Source: Desulfovibrio legallii (GTDB lineage Bacteria; Desulfobacterota; Desulfovibrionia; Desulfovibrionales; Desulfovibrionaceae). Taken from it: a stretch of 64,000 nucleotides of DNA. Position numbers and translations under genes: made by a program. Positions 44,201 to 52,744 of the stretch are shown here, piece after piece. The stretch spans positions 1 through 64,000 of the forward strand of contig NZ_FNBX01000001.1 in the NCBI RefSeq assembly GCF_900102485.1, read 5' to 3'. Every line of letters begins with the position of its first letter. The stretch's first letter is position 1. The notes under the pieces are model-generated. The model saw only the letters and a program-made list of their open reading frames with translations, did no database searches and was not told where the DNA came from.

Positions 44201-44446
44201 AATGGAGTCAATGCCCGCAATGGTGAAAAATTCTTTTTCCAGGGGCGTGGCTACGGAAGCGGCCATGGTTTCCGGATCGGCTCCGGCCAGCTCGGCCATG
44301 ACCTGGATGGTGGGAAAATCCACGGTGGGCAGCTGGTTGACGGGCAGGTTGCGGTAGCCGGTCAGCCCGAAAAAAAGCATGCCCAGCATGATGAGCACGG
44401 TGGCCACCGGGCGGCGGATGAACAACGCGGCGGGGTTGGCGTTCAT
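41294..44446 (-). CDS. RND-family multidrug efflux pump (HAE1/AcrB-type)
   Basis: 1050 residues, full length: 12 membrane segments and two periplasmic porter domains. Start MNANPAALFIRRPVATVLIM is typical. Proton-relay residues are present: paired Asp in LAVGFVVDDAIVML (segment 4) and Lys in GIVKKNAIMMLDFAL (segment 10). ATG 44444-44446 has GGAGGAC upstream; the frame to 44686 overlaps the TauE gene and is rejected. No membrane-fusion partner lies next to it; the only adaptor in the window, YbhG, belongs to the ABC exporter. Confidence 0.93.
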   Translation of the reverse strand: MNANPAALFIRRPVATVLIMLGMLFFGLTGYRNLPVNQLPTVDFPTIQVMAELAGADPETMAASVATPLEKEFFTIAGIDSISSVNSTGRTRITIQFALDRNIDAAALDVQSAIGLAQRRMPANMTTPPSFRKVNPADLPILYLRVSSATLPLYALNEYADTLIGQRLSMVEGVAQVIIYGQKKYAVRVQLDPDALATRGLGIDEVADAVAAANSMLPTGSLEGERQSRAIKSSGQLYDARAFRDTVVAYRNGAPVRLRDLGEVVDSVKQDKQLSWGNGGRPAMTLAVERQPGTNTVQVVDAIRALLPSLERQLPPSVGVEIFYDRSESIRESVADVKFTLVLTIFLVVLVIFLFLRNLPATVIPSLALPMSVVGTFAVMAVLGYSLDNLSLMALTLAVGFVVDDAIVMLENIVRHQEMGKDPLTAAYDGAAEIGFTIVSMTLSLAAVFIPVLFMGGIVGRLFREFAVVIIAAILCSGLVSLTLTPMLCAYFLRAAPRNAAGHRPAYGGLYGWLERGFDRLAAAYARSLAVVLRRPRTTLLASLALLALTCWLGYVIPKGFLPTEDMGQLVASTEAEQGISYEGMVAAQHSLDPILERDPHVARFNSVVGIVGGSQSMNNGILLMRLRPAGQRPGIEAVAQRLRRDLNVSPALRVFVRVPPAISIGGRASKALYQYTLFGADTHALYESAQKIEEALRALPQVQDVNSDLQLKNPEMRVHIDRNRAAALGVSPQQIELALQSAYGSREISTIYAPTNDYSVFLELQKKFQRDASALSRLYVRAKNGDLVPLDALAHFTPGVGPIAVSHNGQFPSVTISYNLRPGVALSQGLAAVEAAARPLLPDTVNAESQGTAQAFQSSLTGMGWLLALAIVVIYLVLGILYESFIHPLTILSGLPSAGFGALVTLRLFGLELDLYGFVGIIMLLGIVKKNAIMMLDFALEAQRRDPGLSPLAAIAEGCQVRFRPIMMTTMAALMGALPIAVGIGAGAEARRALGLAVVGGLCFSQLVTLYITPVYYYYMERFSRWCGRRWGGRFHGGAAASEQHEECL

Positions 44447-44510
44447 ACAGTGTCCTCCGCAAAAGGGAGCGGCGCCCCGGCCTGCGCGCAGGCTGCGGGA
44501 AGGCAGGGCC

Positions 44511-45248
44511 TCAGGCCGCCGCCTGCCGCAGCAGCAGAAAAAGCCCCAGGCCGCAGCACAGCACGCCGATAATCCGCCGCAGCATGGACGTGGGCGTGCG
44601 CCGCGCCAGGGCCAGACCGCCCGCAAAGCCCAGCAGCTCCAAGCCGCAGAGCAGCGGAAGAAGGGAAAAATCCACATGCCCGGCACGCGCGTTGCCCAGC
44701 GTGCCGAACAGGGCAGTGACGATCTGGTAGGGCATGGAAACCCCCACCGCCGTCATGGGCGGAACCCCCACCACAATCATCCAGGGAATGGAAAGTACGG
44801 GCCCCCCGGCCCCGGTCATGCCCGCCAGAAGCCCGGTCACCGCGCCGATGGCGCACAGGCCCCGCCCGCTCTGCCAGAAAACGCTGCCCCCGCCAGGGCG
44901 GGGCGGCCGCAAGGCGCACAGCCCGGCGAATAGAATGGTGCAGGCCAGCAGCGCCACCAGCGGCCCGGCCGGCACAAACGCGCCCAGCAGCGCCCCCGGC
45001 AGCGTCGCCAGACCGCCCAGCATATAGGGCAACGCCGTGCGCCGGGGAACCTGCCCCAGGCGGCAGTACATCCAGGTGCCCGCCAGGGCCACGGGAAGAA
45101 AGGAGGCCAGGGCCGTGCCCATGGCCTCGTGGGGCTCCAGGCCGCTCAAAAGGATCAGGGCCGGAGGCACCAGGATGCCCCCTACCCCCGCAAGCCCCAC
45201 CAGCACCCCCACCACAAGGCAGGTGGCATACAACGCCGCCAGCAACAT
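44511..45248 (-). CDS. TauE/SafE (sulfite/anion exporter) family permease
   Basis: 245 residues, seven to eight membrane segments. Family blocks: VGVLVGLAGVGGILVPPALI near the start and its second half repeat VTGLLAGMTGAGGPVLSIPW about 137-156. These proteins export sulfite, sulfoacetate or other sulfur-containing anions, fitting a sulfur-metabolising anaerobe, but the substrate is not readable. ATG 45246-45248 has GAGG upstream. It follows cbiB by 17 bases and precedes the RND gene by 64. Confidence 0.85.
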   Translation of the reverse strand: MLLAALYATCLVVGVLVGLAGVGGILVPPALILLSGLEPHEAMGTALASFLPVALAGTWMYCRLGQVPRRTALPYMLGGLATLPGALLGAFVPAGPLVALLACTILFAGLCALRPPRPGGGSVFWQSGRGLCAIGAVTGLLAGMTGAGGPVLSIPWMIVVGVPPMTAVGVSMPYQIVTALFGTLGNARAGHVDFSLLPLLCGLELLGFAGGLALARRTPTSMLRRIIGVLCCGLGLFLLLRQAAA

Positions 45249-45265
45249 AAAACCTCGCCACAGGG

Positions 45266-46306
45266 TTAACCCAACACCAGAAAAAACAGCCAGAGCGCAA
45301 GCCCGCCGCACAGCGCGCAGGCCTGCACCAAGGTCAGCAGCGCGCCCAGCCGCGCCTCGTCCCAGGGGGCGGCCTCTTCCGGCGGCGGCCCCAGCCAGGG
45401 TTTGTCCACCAGCGCGCCGAAATAAACCGAAGGCCCGGCCATGCGCCCCCGACACAGCCAGGCGCAGGCCGCCATGGACCAGCCCGAATTGGGGCTGGGC
45501 ATGCCCGCCGCCTGCCGCGCCGTCAGGCGCAACCCCGGCCAGCGTCCGTCCCAGGGCCGCCGCCACAGGCCGCAACACGCCCCGCCGCGGGCCGCCGCAT
45601 CCGTAAGCCAGGCCATCAGGGCCGAAAGCCGTGCGGGCGCATAGGCCAGGAGGTCGTCCCCGCGCGCCCCGGCAAAACCCAGCCAGCGCCACTTTTCCGT
45701 CAGGTAGCCCCACATGGAATCCGCGGTGCTCACAGCCTTATAGCACCACAGCCCCACGGGCCCTGCCAGCAGCAGCCAGAAGAAAGGGGCCGTAAAAGCG
45801 TCCGTAAGGTTTTCCGCCAGGGTGTCGGCCAGAGTTTTGCGCATCAGGGGCCGGTCCATGCGCGCCGTTTCCCGGCTCACCAGCCAGGAAAGGGCCGCGC
45901 GGGCCTCCGGCTCCGGGGCCGTCTCCACCCGCCGCAGCACTTCCCGCCCGGTGCGCGCAAGGCTGCCCAGGGCCAGCCCGGCCCAGGCCAGATACACAGC
46001 CAGGGCCGTGCCCAACAAGGGCACGGAAACCAGCCCCCAGACCGTCAGCCCGGTCAGCCCAGTCAGCCCGGCCAGGGCCAGCCCGCCGACCAGCCGCCCG
46101 CGCCGGGGCGCGGCCGCAGGGCCGTTGCGATCCATAAACCGCCGCGCCGGCCCCTCCAGCGCGTCCAGCAGGCGGCCCAGCAGGCACACGGGGTGCCGCC
46201 AGGGCAGATCCGGGTCGCCCAGCCAGAGGTCCAGCAGCAGGGCCACAGGGGCCAGCCACCAGCAGTCCCAGACGGAAAAGGGCAGCGCGGCAAAGGGCGC
46301 GCTCAC
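45266..46306 (-). CDS. cbiB: Adenosylcobinamide-phosphate synthase
   Basis: 346 residues with several membrane segments. CbiB/CobD attaches the aminopropanol arm to adenosylcobyric acid. Family blocks: LLLDLWLGDPDLPWRHPVCLLG about 23-44, RDPLMRKTLADTLAENLTDAFTAPFFW-like run (ADTLAENLTDAFTAPFFWLL about 160-179), and YKAVSTADSMWGYLTEKW about 190-207. GTG 46306 overlaps the trmL stop (GTGA) with GGAGG 10 bases before. It helps supply the cobalamin needed by EutBC. Confidence 0.92.
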   Translation of the reverse strand: MSAPFAALPFSVWDCWWLAPVALLLDLWLGDPDLPWRHPVCLLGRLLDALEGPARRFMDRNGPAAAPRRGRLVGGLALAGLTGLTGLTVWGLVSVPLLGTALAVYLAWAGLALGSLARTGREVLRRVETAPEPEARAALSWLVSRETARMDRPLMRKTLADTLAENLTDAFTAPFFWLLLAGPVGLWCYKAVSTADSMWGYLTEKWRWLGFAGARGDDLLAYAPARLSALMAWLTDAAARGGACCGLWRRPWDGRWPGLRLTARQAAGMPSPNSGWSMAACAWLCRGRMAGPSVYFGALVDKPWLGPPPEEAAPWDEARLGALLTLVQACALCGGLALWLFFLVLG

Positions 46307-46776
46307 CCCCAGGCCTCCAGCAGGCCCGTGCGGGCCAGGGCCGCATAGAGCACAATGCCCACAGAGGTGGAAAGGTTGAGGCTGCGCACCCCGTCCTCGC
46401 GCATGGGAATGCGCACCCTGTGCGGCGAAAGCACCAAAATTTCCGGCGGCAGGCCGCGCGTCTCAGGCCCGAAGACCAGGCAGTCCTCCGGCGCAAAGGC
46501 AAAGTGCTGCAAAGGCGTGCTGGTGGCCGCGTCCCTGGCCGAGGTAAAGACCAGCCGACCACCCTGACGGCCTTCCGCCGCAAAGGCCTGCCAGCAGGGC
46601 CAGACCTTCAGGCGCACATGCGGCCAGTAGTCCAGCCCGGCGCGCCGGAGGTAGCGGTTCTCCAGCTTGAAGCCCAGCGGCTCAATGAGATGCAGCGGCG
46701 TGCCCGCAGCCGCGCAGAGGCGGGCCACGTTGCCCGTATTGGGCGGAATTTCCGGCTCAAAAAGAACGATCTGCAT
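46303..46776 (-). CDS. trmL: tRNA (cytidine/uridine-34 2'-O) methyltransferase TrmL
   Basis: 157 residues, the minimal SPOUT size of TrmL. Motifs: VLFEPEIPPNTGNVARLCAA-like start (LFEPEIPPNTGNVARL), FGPETRGLPPEIL about 103-115, and the knot RSLNLSTSVGIVLYAAL about 131-147. Methylates the wobble base of tRNA-Leu isoacceptors. Start is fixed by the family start MQIVLFEPEIPPN; no strong ribosome binding site. Overlaps cbiB by four bases. Confidence 0.92.
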   Translation of the reverse strand: MQIVLFEPEIPPNTGNVARLCAAAGTPLHLIEPLGFKLENRYLRRAGLDYWPHVRLKVWPCWQAFAAEGRQGGRLVFTSARDAATSTPLQHFAFAPEDCLVFGPETRGLPPEILVLSPHRVRIPMREDGVRSLNLSTSVGIVLYAALARTGLLEAWG

Positions 46777-46795
46777 ACAGCTGCGCGGCCCCGCC

Positions 46796-48529
46796 CTACT
46801 CCGCCAGGTGTCCGGCAATGCCCGGCGTCACCTGACAGGCCACCCGCATGTCCTTGCTGCCGAAGCCGCCGTCGTCCAGGGTGGCGAAAAGTTCCGCTTC
46901 GGTAACTTCCACCCTGGCATCGGGCACGCCCGCGTCCGCAAGGCGCGCCTGCAGCAGCTGACAAGCCCGCTCCCGCGCGGCCCCCAGGCCGAAGCCCTTG
47001 CCGATGCGCTCCTGATATTCCAGCGCGGGCGCGCGCAGCAGGCCACGGCTCGTATCGGCATAGAGCTCCAGCCCGTCCGTGGGCAGGGTCAGGGCCGCGC
47101 CCACGGCATTGGCCACATCCGCGTGCGGCGGGATGGTCACCGGCAGGCCCAGGCGCGCCTCCAGACGCGCGCCCATGCAGGCCGCGGGCCCGCCCACCAG
47201 GCGCACGGCCGTCGGCCGGGCCTCGTGCACGCGCTTCAGCGCCGCCAGGGTATAGATGGGGCGGGCGTTGACCTGTTCCGTCAGCGCGGCCGCGGCCGCG
47301 GCCACCTGCGTAAGGGCATCGTCTACGGCCAGCCGGGCCAGGGCCAGGGGCTCTGCGCCGCACGCCCCGGCCAGCACAGCCAGAGCCGCCGCCGAAGCCG
47401 CCGCATCCCCGGCCGTGGGGCCGCCTTCGGCTGTATTGCAGACATTGCAGGCGTCCAGCAGGGTAGCCCGGCCGCCGCCGAAGGCCGCCGCCGGCCCTTC
47501 CCGCTGCGGCCCCACCCGCACGGCAGCCGCCGCGCCCGTGCCGCACACGCCAAGATGAGAATCGCCCCCCACGCCGATGGAAACCGTAGCCAGCGCACGC
47601 ACCAGGGTGCGCCGCCCCTGCAGCAGCATGCCGTCCCGGTCCACCACCGGGGAGCCCTCCGCAAACAAGGCCAGATCGGTAGTTGTGCCGCCCATGTCCA
47701 GCAAAAGGGAGCAGCCCGCGGCCACCTCCGGGCACAGGGCCAGCACGCCCATGACGCTGGCCGCCGGGCCGGAAAGGATGGACTGCACCGGCTCCTGCCG
47801 CGAAAGGGCCACAGGCACGGCCCCGCCGTCGGCCTTGAGCAGGCGCACGGAGGCCGTGATGCCCGCCTCGGCCAGCGCCCCCTCCACCGCGTCCAGAAAG
47901 GCCGTGTGCAGACGCTGCACTGCGGCGTTGAAGTACGCCGTGGCCAGCCTGCGGGGAAAGTTGAGCCGCCCGGAAAGACGGTGCCCCAGAGTCACGGGCA
48001 TGCCGCCCGTGCGGGCGACAGTTTCGCCCATGGCCAGCTCGTGGGCGGGATTGCGCGGCGAGAACTTGCCCACGCAGGCCGCGGCGGCCACGCCCTGCTC
48101 CCGCCAGCGGGCGGCCGTGCGGGCCAGCTCTTCCGTCAGGAGGGGGCTTACCTCTGCCCCACGGTGGTCCAGCCCGCCGGGCGCCACGCAGACGTGTTCC
48201 CCCATGGCGAAACGCCGGGGGTTCAGCCCCGGACCGGCGGACAAAGCCAGGCCCACGCGGTCTGCCTTGCCTTGCACCAGAGCGTTGACGGCCAGGGTGG
48301 CCCCCAAGGTAACGCGCCGCACCCCGGCGAAGAGCGCGGCGGCGTCGGAACCGAGCGCGCGGGCCAGCTCCGCCAGCACCTCGCGCACCGAGGCGGGCAG
48401 ATCGTCGTGCCGGGTGCGCACCTTGGCCGCGGCCAGCAGGCGCAACGCGCCGGAGGCGTCCGGCGTCAGCAGGGCCGCGTCCGTATGGGTGCCGCCGGCG
48501 TCAATGCCCAACATGCAGGATATGCTCAT
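46796..48529 (-). CDS. Hydantoinase/oxoprolinase-family protein (HyuA-like)
   Basis: About 577 residues. N-terminal ATPase-fold motif MLGIDAGGTHTDAAL, VTLGATLAVNALVQGKADRVG, and LLLDMGGTTTDLALF about 280 mark the HyuA/OPLAH family that hydrolyses cyclic amides with ATP. It is a single-subunit form; HyuB is not adjacent. Start uncertain: ATG at 48568, 48529 and 48514, none with a strong ribosome binding site; 48529 places the family motif at normal distance. Same strand as trmL, 19 bases apart. Divergent from ilvE. Confidence 0.8.
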   Translation of the reverse strand: MSISCMLGIDAGGTHTDAALLTPDASGALRLLAAAKVRTRHDDLPASVREVLAELARALGSDAAALFAGVRRVTLGATLAVNALVQGKADRVGLALSAGPGLNPRRFAMGEHVCVAPGGLDHRGAEVSPLLTEELARTAARWREQGVAAAACVGKFSPRNPAHELAMGETVARTGGMPVTLGHRLSGRLNFPRRLATAYFNAAVQRLHTAFLDAVEGALAEAGITASVRLLKADGGAVPVALSRQEPVQSILSGPAASVMGVLALCPEVAAGCSLLLDMGGTTTDLALFAEGSPVVDRDGMLLQGRRTLVRALATVSIGVGGDSHLGVCGTGAAAAVRVGPQREGPAAAFGGGRATLLDACNVCNTAEGGPTAGDAAASAAALAVLAGACGAEPLALARLAVDDALTQVAAAAAALTEQVNARPIYTLAALKRVHEARPTAVRLVGGPAACMGARLEARLGLPVTIPPHADVANAVGAALTLPTDGLELYADTSRGLLRAPALEYQERIGKGFGLGAARERACQLLQARLADAGVPDARVEVTEAELFATLDDGGFGSKDMRVACQVTPGIAGHLAE

Positions 48530-48644
48530 ACTTGTGTCCCATTCCGACAAAAGGTCGGGCTTAAGCATACGCCATCGGCCTGCGCAGGGCCAGCGCTTTT
48601 GTGCCAGTCTCGCCGCCGGGCGGGCGTTTCTCCGCTGCGGATGC

Positions 48645-48673
48645 TTGCTATCAGACGCGCTTTTCAGTAGAAT
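48645..48673 (+). promoter_or_regulatory. Candidate sigma70 promoter of ilvE
   Basis: TTGCTA (4 of 6 to -35) and TAGAAT (5 of 6 to -10) are 17 bases apart, ending 80 bases before the ilvE ATG. Confidence 0.5.
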
Positions 48674-48753
48674 CTTTCTCTTGCGTCGTCAGACGGGCCA
48701 CAGGAACCCGCCGTGACCCCATTCTTATCACAGCGGCTATGCGGAGGACAGCC

Positions 48754-49674
48754 ATGCAGACAACAGAGTATATTTGGTTTGATGGTAAAATGCTTCCCTC
48801 GGACCAGGCCCGGGTGCACGTGCTCACCCACGCCCTGCACTACGGCAGCGCCATTTTTGAAGGCATTCGCGCCTACGCCTGCGCCGACGGCAAGTCCGCC
48901 GTATTCCGCCTGGAAGACCACTGCAAGCGCCTGCTCAATTCCGCCAAGATCCTCCGCATGGAAGTTCCCTACAGCGCGGAACAGCTGGCCCAGGCCTGTG
49001 TGGAAACCCTCCAGGCCAACAAGCTGAAGGAAGGCTACATCCGGCCCCTCTCCTTCGTGGGCTACGGCGAAATGGGCGTCTACCCCGGCAACAACCCCGT
49101 GCAGACCATTGTGGCCGTATGGCCCTGGGGCGCGTATCTGGGTGCGGAAGCTCTGGAAAAAGGCATCCGCATCAAGACCAGCAGCTTCGCTCGCAGCCAT
49201 GTGAACACGGCCATGTCCAAGGCCAAGGCTTCCGGCAACTACATCAACTCCATCCTGGCCAAGGTGGAAGCCAAGGAAGACGGCTACGACGAAGCCATCA
49301 TGCTGGACACCAACGGCTTTGTCTCCGAAGCTACGGGCGAGAACGTTTTTATCGTGCGCGACGGCATCATCAAGACCACCCCCTGGACCTCCATCCTGGG
49401 CGGCATCACGCGCGACTCCATCATGGCCCTGGCCCGCGATTTGGGCTATACGGTGGAGGAACAGCAGTTCACCCGCGACGAATTCTACATTGCGGACGAA
49501 GCCTTCTTCTCCGGCACGGCGGCAGAAATCACCCCCATCCGCGAGCTGGACCACCGCCAGATCGGCGTGGGCCACGCCGGCCCGGTGACCAAGCACCTGC
49601 AACAGGAATTCTTCAAGATCGTCAAGGGCCAGAACCCCAAATACGCGAGCTGGCTGCATCCCTTCTCCATATAA
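48754..49674 (+). CDS. ilvE: Branched-chain amino acid aminotransferase
   Basis: 306 residues, full length. Fold-type IV PLP enzyme that interconverts valine, leucine and isoleucine with their keto acids. Motifs: HALHYGSAIFEGIRAY about 27-42, the catalytic Lys in MSKAKASGNYINS about 154-166, NGFVSEATGENVFIV about 187-201, GTAAEITPI about 253-261. GGAGG precedes ATG 48754 (GCGGAGGACAGCC). A GC hairpin without T-run (49707-49730) follows. The next gene, dnaX, is 76 bases on. Confidence 0.95.
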   Translation: MQTTEYIWFDGKMLPSDQARVHVLTHALHYGSAIFEGIRAYACADGKSAVFRLEDHCKRLLNSAKILRMEVPYSAEQLAQACVETLQANKLKEGYIRPLSFVGYGEMGVYPGNNPVQTIVAVWPWGAYLGAEALEKGIRIKTSSFARSHVNTAMSKAKASGNYINSILAKVEAKEDGYDEAIMLDTNGFVSEATGENVFIVRDGIIKTTPWTSILGGITRDSIMALARDLGYTVEEQQFTRDEFYIADEAFFSGTAAEITPIRELDHRQIGVGHAGPVTKHLQQEFFKIVKGQNPKYASWLHPFSI

Positions 49675-49750
49675 TTAACGCAGCCCGGGGCGCAGGCCCC
49701 GCACGCCGCGCCCGGCCCTGGCCGGGCGCGGCCGCCAACCCCTGAGCGCC

Positions 49751-51760
49751 ATGAAGCACCTTTCCCTCGCCGCACGCTACCGTCCCCAGACCTTCGCCCA
49801 GGTGGCGGGACAGGACACGGTCAAGGCTGTGCTCTCGCGCGCCGCCGCCGAAGGCCGCCCCGCGCCTGCCTACCTGCTGAGCGGCACGCGCGGCGTGGGC
49901 AAAACCACCATCGCCCGCATCTTTGCCAAGGCTCTTAACTGCGAGCGCGGCCCGGCCGCGGAGCCCTGCAACCAGTGCGAACAGTGCCGCAAAATCACCC
50001 AGGGCGCGCATGTGGACGTGGCGGAAATCGACGGCGCTTCCAACAACAGCGTAGAGGACGTGCGCGCCCTGCGCGAGAACATCGGCTATGCGCCCATGGA
50101 GGGCCGCTACAAGATATTTATTGTGGACGAAGCCCACATGCTCTCGCGCAACGCCTTCAACGCCCTGCTCAAAACCCTGGAAGAACCGCCGGAAAACGTA
50201 GTCTTCATCTTCGCCACCACCGAGGCGCACAAATTTCCCATCACCATTGTGAGCCGCTGCCAGCACTTTGTCTTCCGTCACCTGAGCGAGGACGCCCTGG
50301 CCGCCCACCTCTCCGCAGTGTTGCACAAAGAGAACGTCCCCTTCGAGGAAGGAGCCGTGCGCTGCATTGCCCGGCGGGCCGCAGGCAGCGTGCGCGACGG
50401 CATGTCCCTGCTGGACCAGACCCTGGCCCTGGGCGAGGAACGCCTTACCGTGGATACGGCCCGGCGGGTGCTGGGCCTGGCCGGGCAGGAATTTTTCGCC
50501 GCGCTGTTCACGGCCCTGCGCGAGCAGGATTGCGCCGCCGTGGCGGATCTCTGCGCCCGCCTGCTGCAGGAAGGGGCGGACATCGGCTTTTTTGTGCGCG
50601 AGCTGGCCGGGCATTGGCGCAACCTTTTTTTGCTGCGTCAGGGCGGCAACGCCATTCTGCCCAGCCTGCGCCTGCCGCCGGACGATGCCGCCCTGTGGCA
50701 GAACCTGGCCCCAAGATTTGCCGCCGCGCACCTGCACGCCGCCTGGCAAATGACCCTTGACGCCCAGCGCGGCATCGTGCAAAGCCCGGAACCGGCCGCG
50801 GCGCTGGAGCTGCTGCTGCTCAACCTGGCCCTGTTGCCGCAGCTTTTGCCCGTGGAGCAGGCCCTGCCCCTCCGGCCTTCCGGCGCAGCGGGCCGCAGTG
50901 GAGCGGACGCCGCCACGGCTGACGCCGGCGCGGCAACGCGCAGCGTTGCGCCGCAGGCCCCGCCGTCAACGGACGGACGCGCCGCCGCCACCGGCCCAAG
51001 CCACGGGACTACGGACCGTACCGGCCCGCGCCCGGCCCCGCCCGCAGAGGCCGCGCCGGGTTTTGTGCCCGGCCCGGCGGGCGAAGACAACGCCCGTCCC
51101 CGCGCCCGGCAAAGCAACGGCGCAGCTGCTGCAACGGAGGATGGCGAGGCTGCGGACGGCCCGGACCCGGACGCGGCAAGGGCTGCCGCCCCGGCAGCCG
51201 CTGCTGCGGCAGCCCCCCCGCATGGGGCGGGGAAGACGCCCCCTGCGCCTGCGCTGCGGCCTGCAAATAACAGCAAGGCCGCTGCCGTACAGGAAGCGGC
51301 AACAGACGCCGCCGGACTAGACGCAGGCCGGCAGCCAGAGCGCGACGAGGGAAGCGGCAAGGCGCCCGACGCGCCGGAAGCCGCGTCGGGGCACGGCCCG
51401 GCCGTGCGGGACTGGACGGCCTTTTGCGATTTTTGCACTGCGCCGCGGCCCGATGCGGCGGCAACGCCGCCCCCCCACTTGCTGCGCGGGCTGGAAGCGT
51501 GCTGGCAGGCAGGTCTGCTGGAGCTGCGCCCCCGCACGGCCAGCCAGGCGGAACAGCTGGAGCGTCGCCGACCGGGCCTTGAGGCGGCGCTGGCGGCCTA
51601 CGGCCTGCCCACAGACGAGGTGCGCGTAGTGACGCCCGCGCCCCGACGGCCCGAAGCGGAACTCATTGCGGCCTTCAGCGCCAAACCGGAACTGCGCCAT
51701 TGCCTGGAAGTGCTCAACGCCCGGGTGGGCGCGTGCAAGCCCCTGAACAACGGGCACTAA
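49751..51760 (+). CDS. dnaX: DNA polymerase III subunit gamma/tau
   Basis: 669 residues. Clamp-loader ATPase. Walker A GTRGVGKTT (about 45-53), zinc cysteines in CERGPAAEPCNQCEQC (about 64-79), Walker B VDEAHML, LLKTLEEPPENVVFIFATTE. The core is about 1-370; 370-560 is Ala/Pro/Gly-rich tau linker, and a C-terminal domain of about 100 residues follows. Start ATG 49751 fixed by conserved LAARYRPQTFAQVAGQD. First of the dnaX-ybaB-recR set. A run for programmed frameshifting is not evident. Confidence 0.95.
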   Translation: MKHLSLAARYRPQTFAQVAGQDTVKAVLSRAAAEGRPAPAYLLSGTRGVGKTTIARIFAKALNCERGPAAEPCNQCEQCRKITQGAHVDVAEIDGASNNSVEDVRALRENIGYAPMEGRYKIFIVDEAHMLSRNAFNALLKTLEEPPENVVFIFATTEAHKFPITIVSRCQHFVFRHLSEDALAAHLSAVLHKENVPFEEGAVRCIARRAAGSVRDGMSLLDQTLALGEERLTVDTARRVLGLAGQEFFAALFTALREQDCAAVADLCARLLQEGADIGFFVRELAGHWRNLFLLRQGGNAILPSLRLPPDDAALWQNLAPRFAAAHLHAAWQMTLDAQRGIVQSPEPAAALELLLLNLALLPQLLPVEQALPLRPSGAAGRSGADAATADAGAATRSVAPQAPPSTDGRAAATGPSHGTTDRTGPRPAPPAEAAPGFVPGPAGEDNARPRARQSNGAAAATEDGEAADGPDPDAARAAAPAAAAAAAPPHGAGKTPPAPALRPANNSKAAAVQEAATDAAGLDAGRQPERDEGSGKAPDAPEAASGHGPAVRDWTAFCDFCTAPRPDAAATPPPHLLRGLEACWQAGLLELRPRTASQAEQLERRRPGLEAALAAYGLPTDEVRVVTPAPRRPEAELIAAFSAKPELRHCLEVLNARVGACKPLNNGH

Positions 51761-51799
51761 GCCCGGCAACGGCTTTTATGCGCGAAAAAGGAGAATCCC

Positions 51800-52111
51800 A
51801 TGCGCAACATGAACGACATTCTGCGCCAGGCGCAGGTCATGCAGCAAAAAATTGCCAAACTGCAGCAGGAGATGGGCGACCACAGCTTTGAGGCCGCCAG
51901 CGGCGGCGGCATGGTCAAGGCCGAAGTTTCCGGCAAGCAGGAGCTGCGCCGCCTGACCATTGACCCCAAGGCCCTGGAGGGCGGCGATGTGGAAATGCTG
52001 CAGGATCTCATTGTGGCGGCGATCAATGAAGCTGGCCGCATTGCCCGCGAAAGCATGGAACGCGAAATGAGCGCCATTTCCGGCGGCATCAAGCTGCCCG
52101 GCATGTTTTAG
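51800..52111 (+). CDS. ybaB: YbaB/EbfC nucleoid-associated protein
   Basis: 103 residues. Dimeric DNA-binding protein; family features: MNDILRQAQVMQQKIAKLQQ start, EASGGGMVKAEVSGKQELRR about 32-52 and the DP-EALE-D block (IDPKALEGGDVEMLQDLIVA). AAGGAG precedes ATG 51800. It lies 39 bases after dnaX and 6 before recR, the standard cluster. Confidence 0.95.
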   Translation: MRNMNDILRQAQVMQQKIAKLQQEMGDHSFEAASGGGMVKAEVSGKQELRRLTIDPKALEGGDVEMLQDLIVAAINEAGRIARESMEREMSAISGGIKLPGMF

Positions 52112-52117
52112 GCGGCC

Positions 52118-52729
52118 ATGCACACCCGCATTCCCGAGCCGCTCAAAGCCCTGGTGGACCAGCTGGCGCGTCTGCCGGGGCTGGGCCCCAAATCCGCCCT
52201 GCGCGCGGCCATGACCCTGCTCAAATGGCCCGAGGCGGAAACCCGCCGTCTGGGCCGGAGCATCCACGACCTGCGCGACAACCTGCACCTGTGCTCGCGC
52301 TGCGGGGGGCTGGCCGCCACGGATCCCTGCCCGGTCTGCGCCGATCCGGAGCGAACCCGCGACACCATCTGCCTGGTGGCGGAATGGGACAGCATGCTCA
52401 CCCTGGACGAAGGCGGGTTTTATCACGGCCAGTACATGATTCTGGGGGGGCTTCTGGCCCCTCTGGAGCATATGGGGGCCGAAAGTCTGGATCTGGGCCG
52501 CCTGACGCGCCGCTTGGCCGAAGGCGAAGTGCGCGAACTCATCCTGGCCCTGGGCGCGACCCTGGAAGCGGAAAACACGGCCACCTTTGTCGCCCGCATG
52601 GTGCGGGAGCGCTTCCCCGGGGTGGCGGTTTCCCGGCTGGCCCAGGGCATCCCCCTGGGCGCGGAAGTGAAGTATATGGATAAGGAAACCCTGCGCCAGT
52701 CCTTGCAATACCGCCAGAATCTGCCTTAA
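52118..52729 (+). CDS. recR: Recombination mediator RecR
   Basis: 203 residues. Helps RecO/RecF load RecA at gaps. Helix-hairpin-helix LARLPGLGPKSALRAA about 10-25, C4 zinc finger CSRCGGL...CPVC about 55-72, and TOPRIM domain from about 78 (CLVAEWDSMLTLD, GQYMILGGLLAPLEHMG). ATG 52118 is 6 bases after the ybaB stop, so the two are coupled. Confidence 0.95.
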   Translation: MHTRIPEPLKALVDQLARLPGLGPKSALRAAMTLLKWPEAETRRLGRSIHDLRDNLHLCSRCGGLAATDPCPVCADPERTRDTICLVAEWDSMLTLDEGGFYHGQYMILGGLLAPLEHMGAESLDLGRLTRRLAEGEVRELILALGATLEAENTATFVARMVRERFPGVAVSRLAQGIPLGAEVKYMDKETLRQSLQYRQNLP

Positions 52730-52744
52730 GCCACGAGCCGCGCC

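Noticed and set aside
49707..49730. Terminator after ilvE
   Set aside because: The GC-rich hairpin has no T-run, so it is mentioned only in the ilvE entry.
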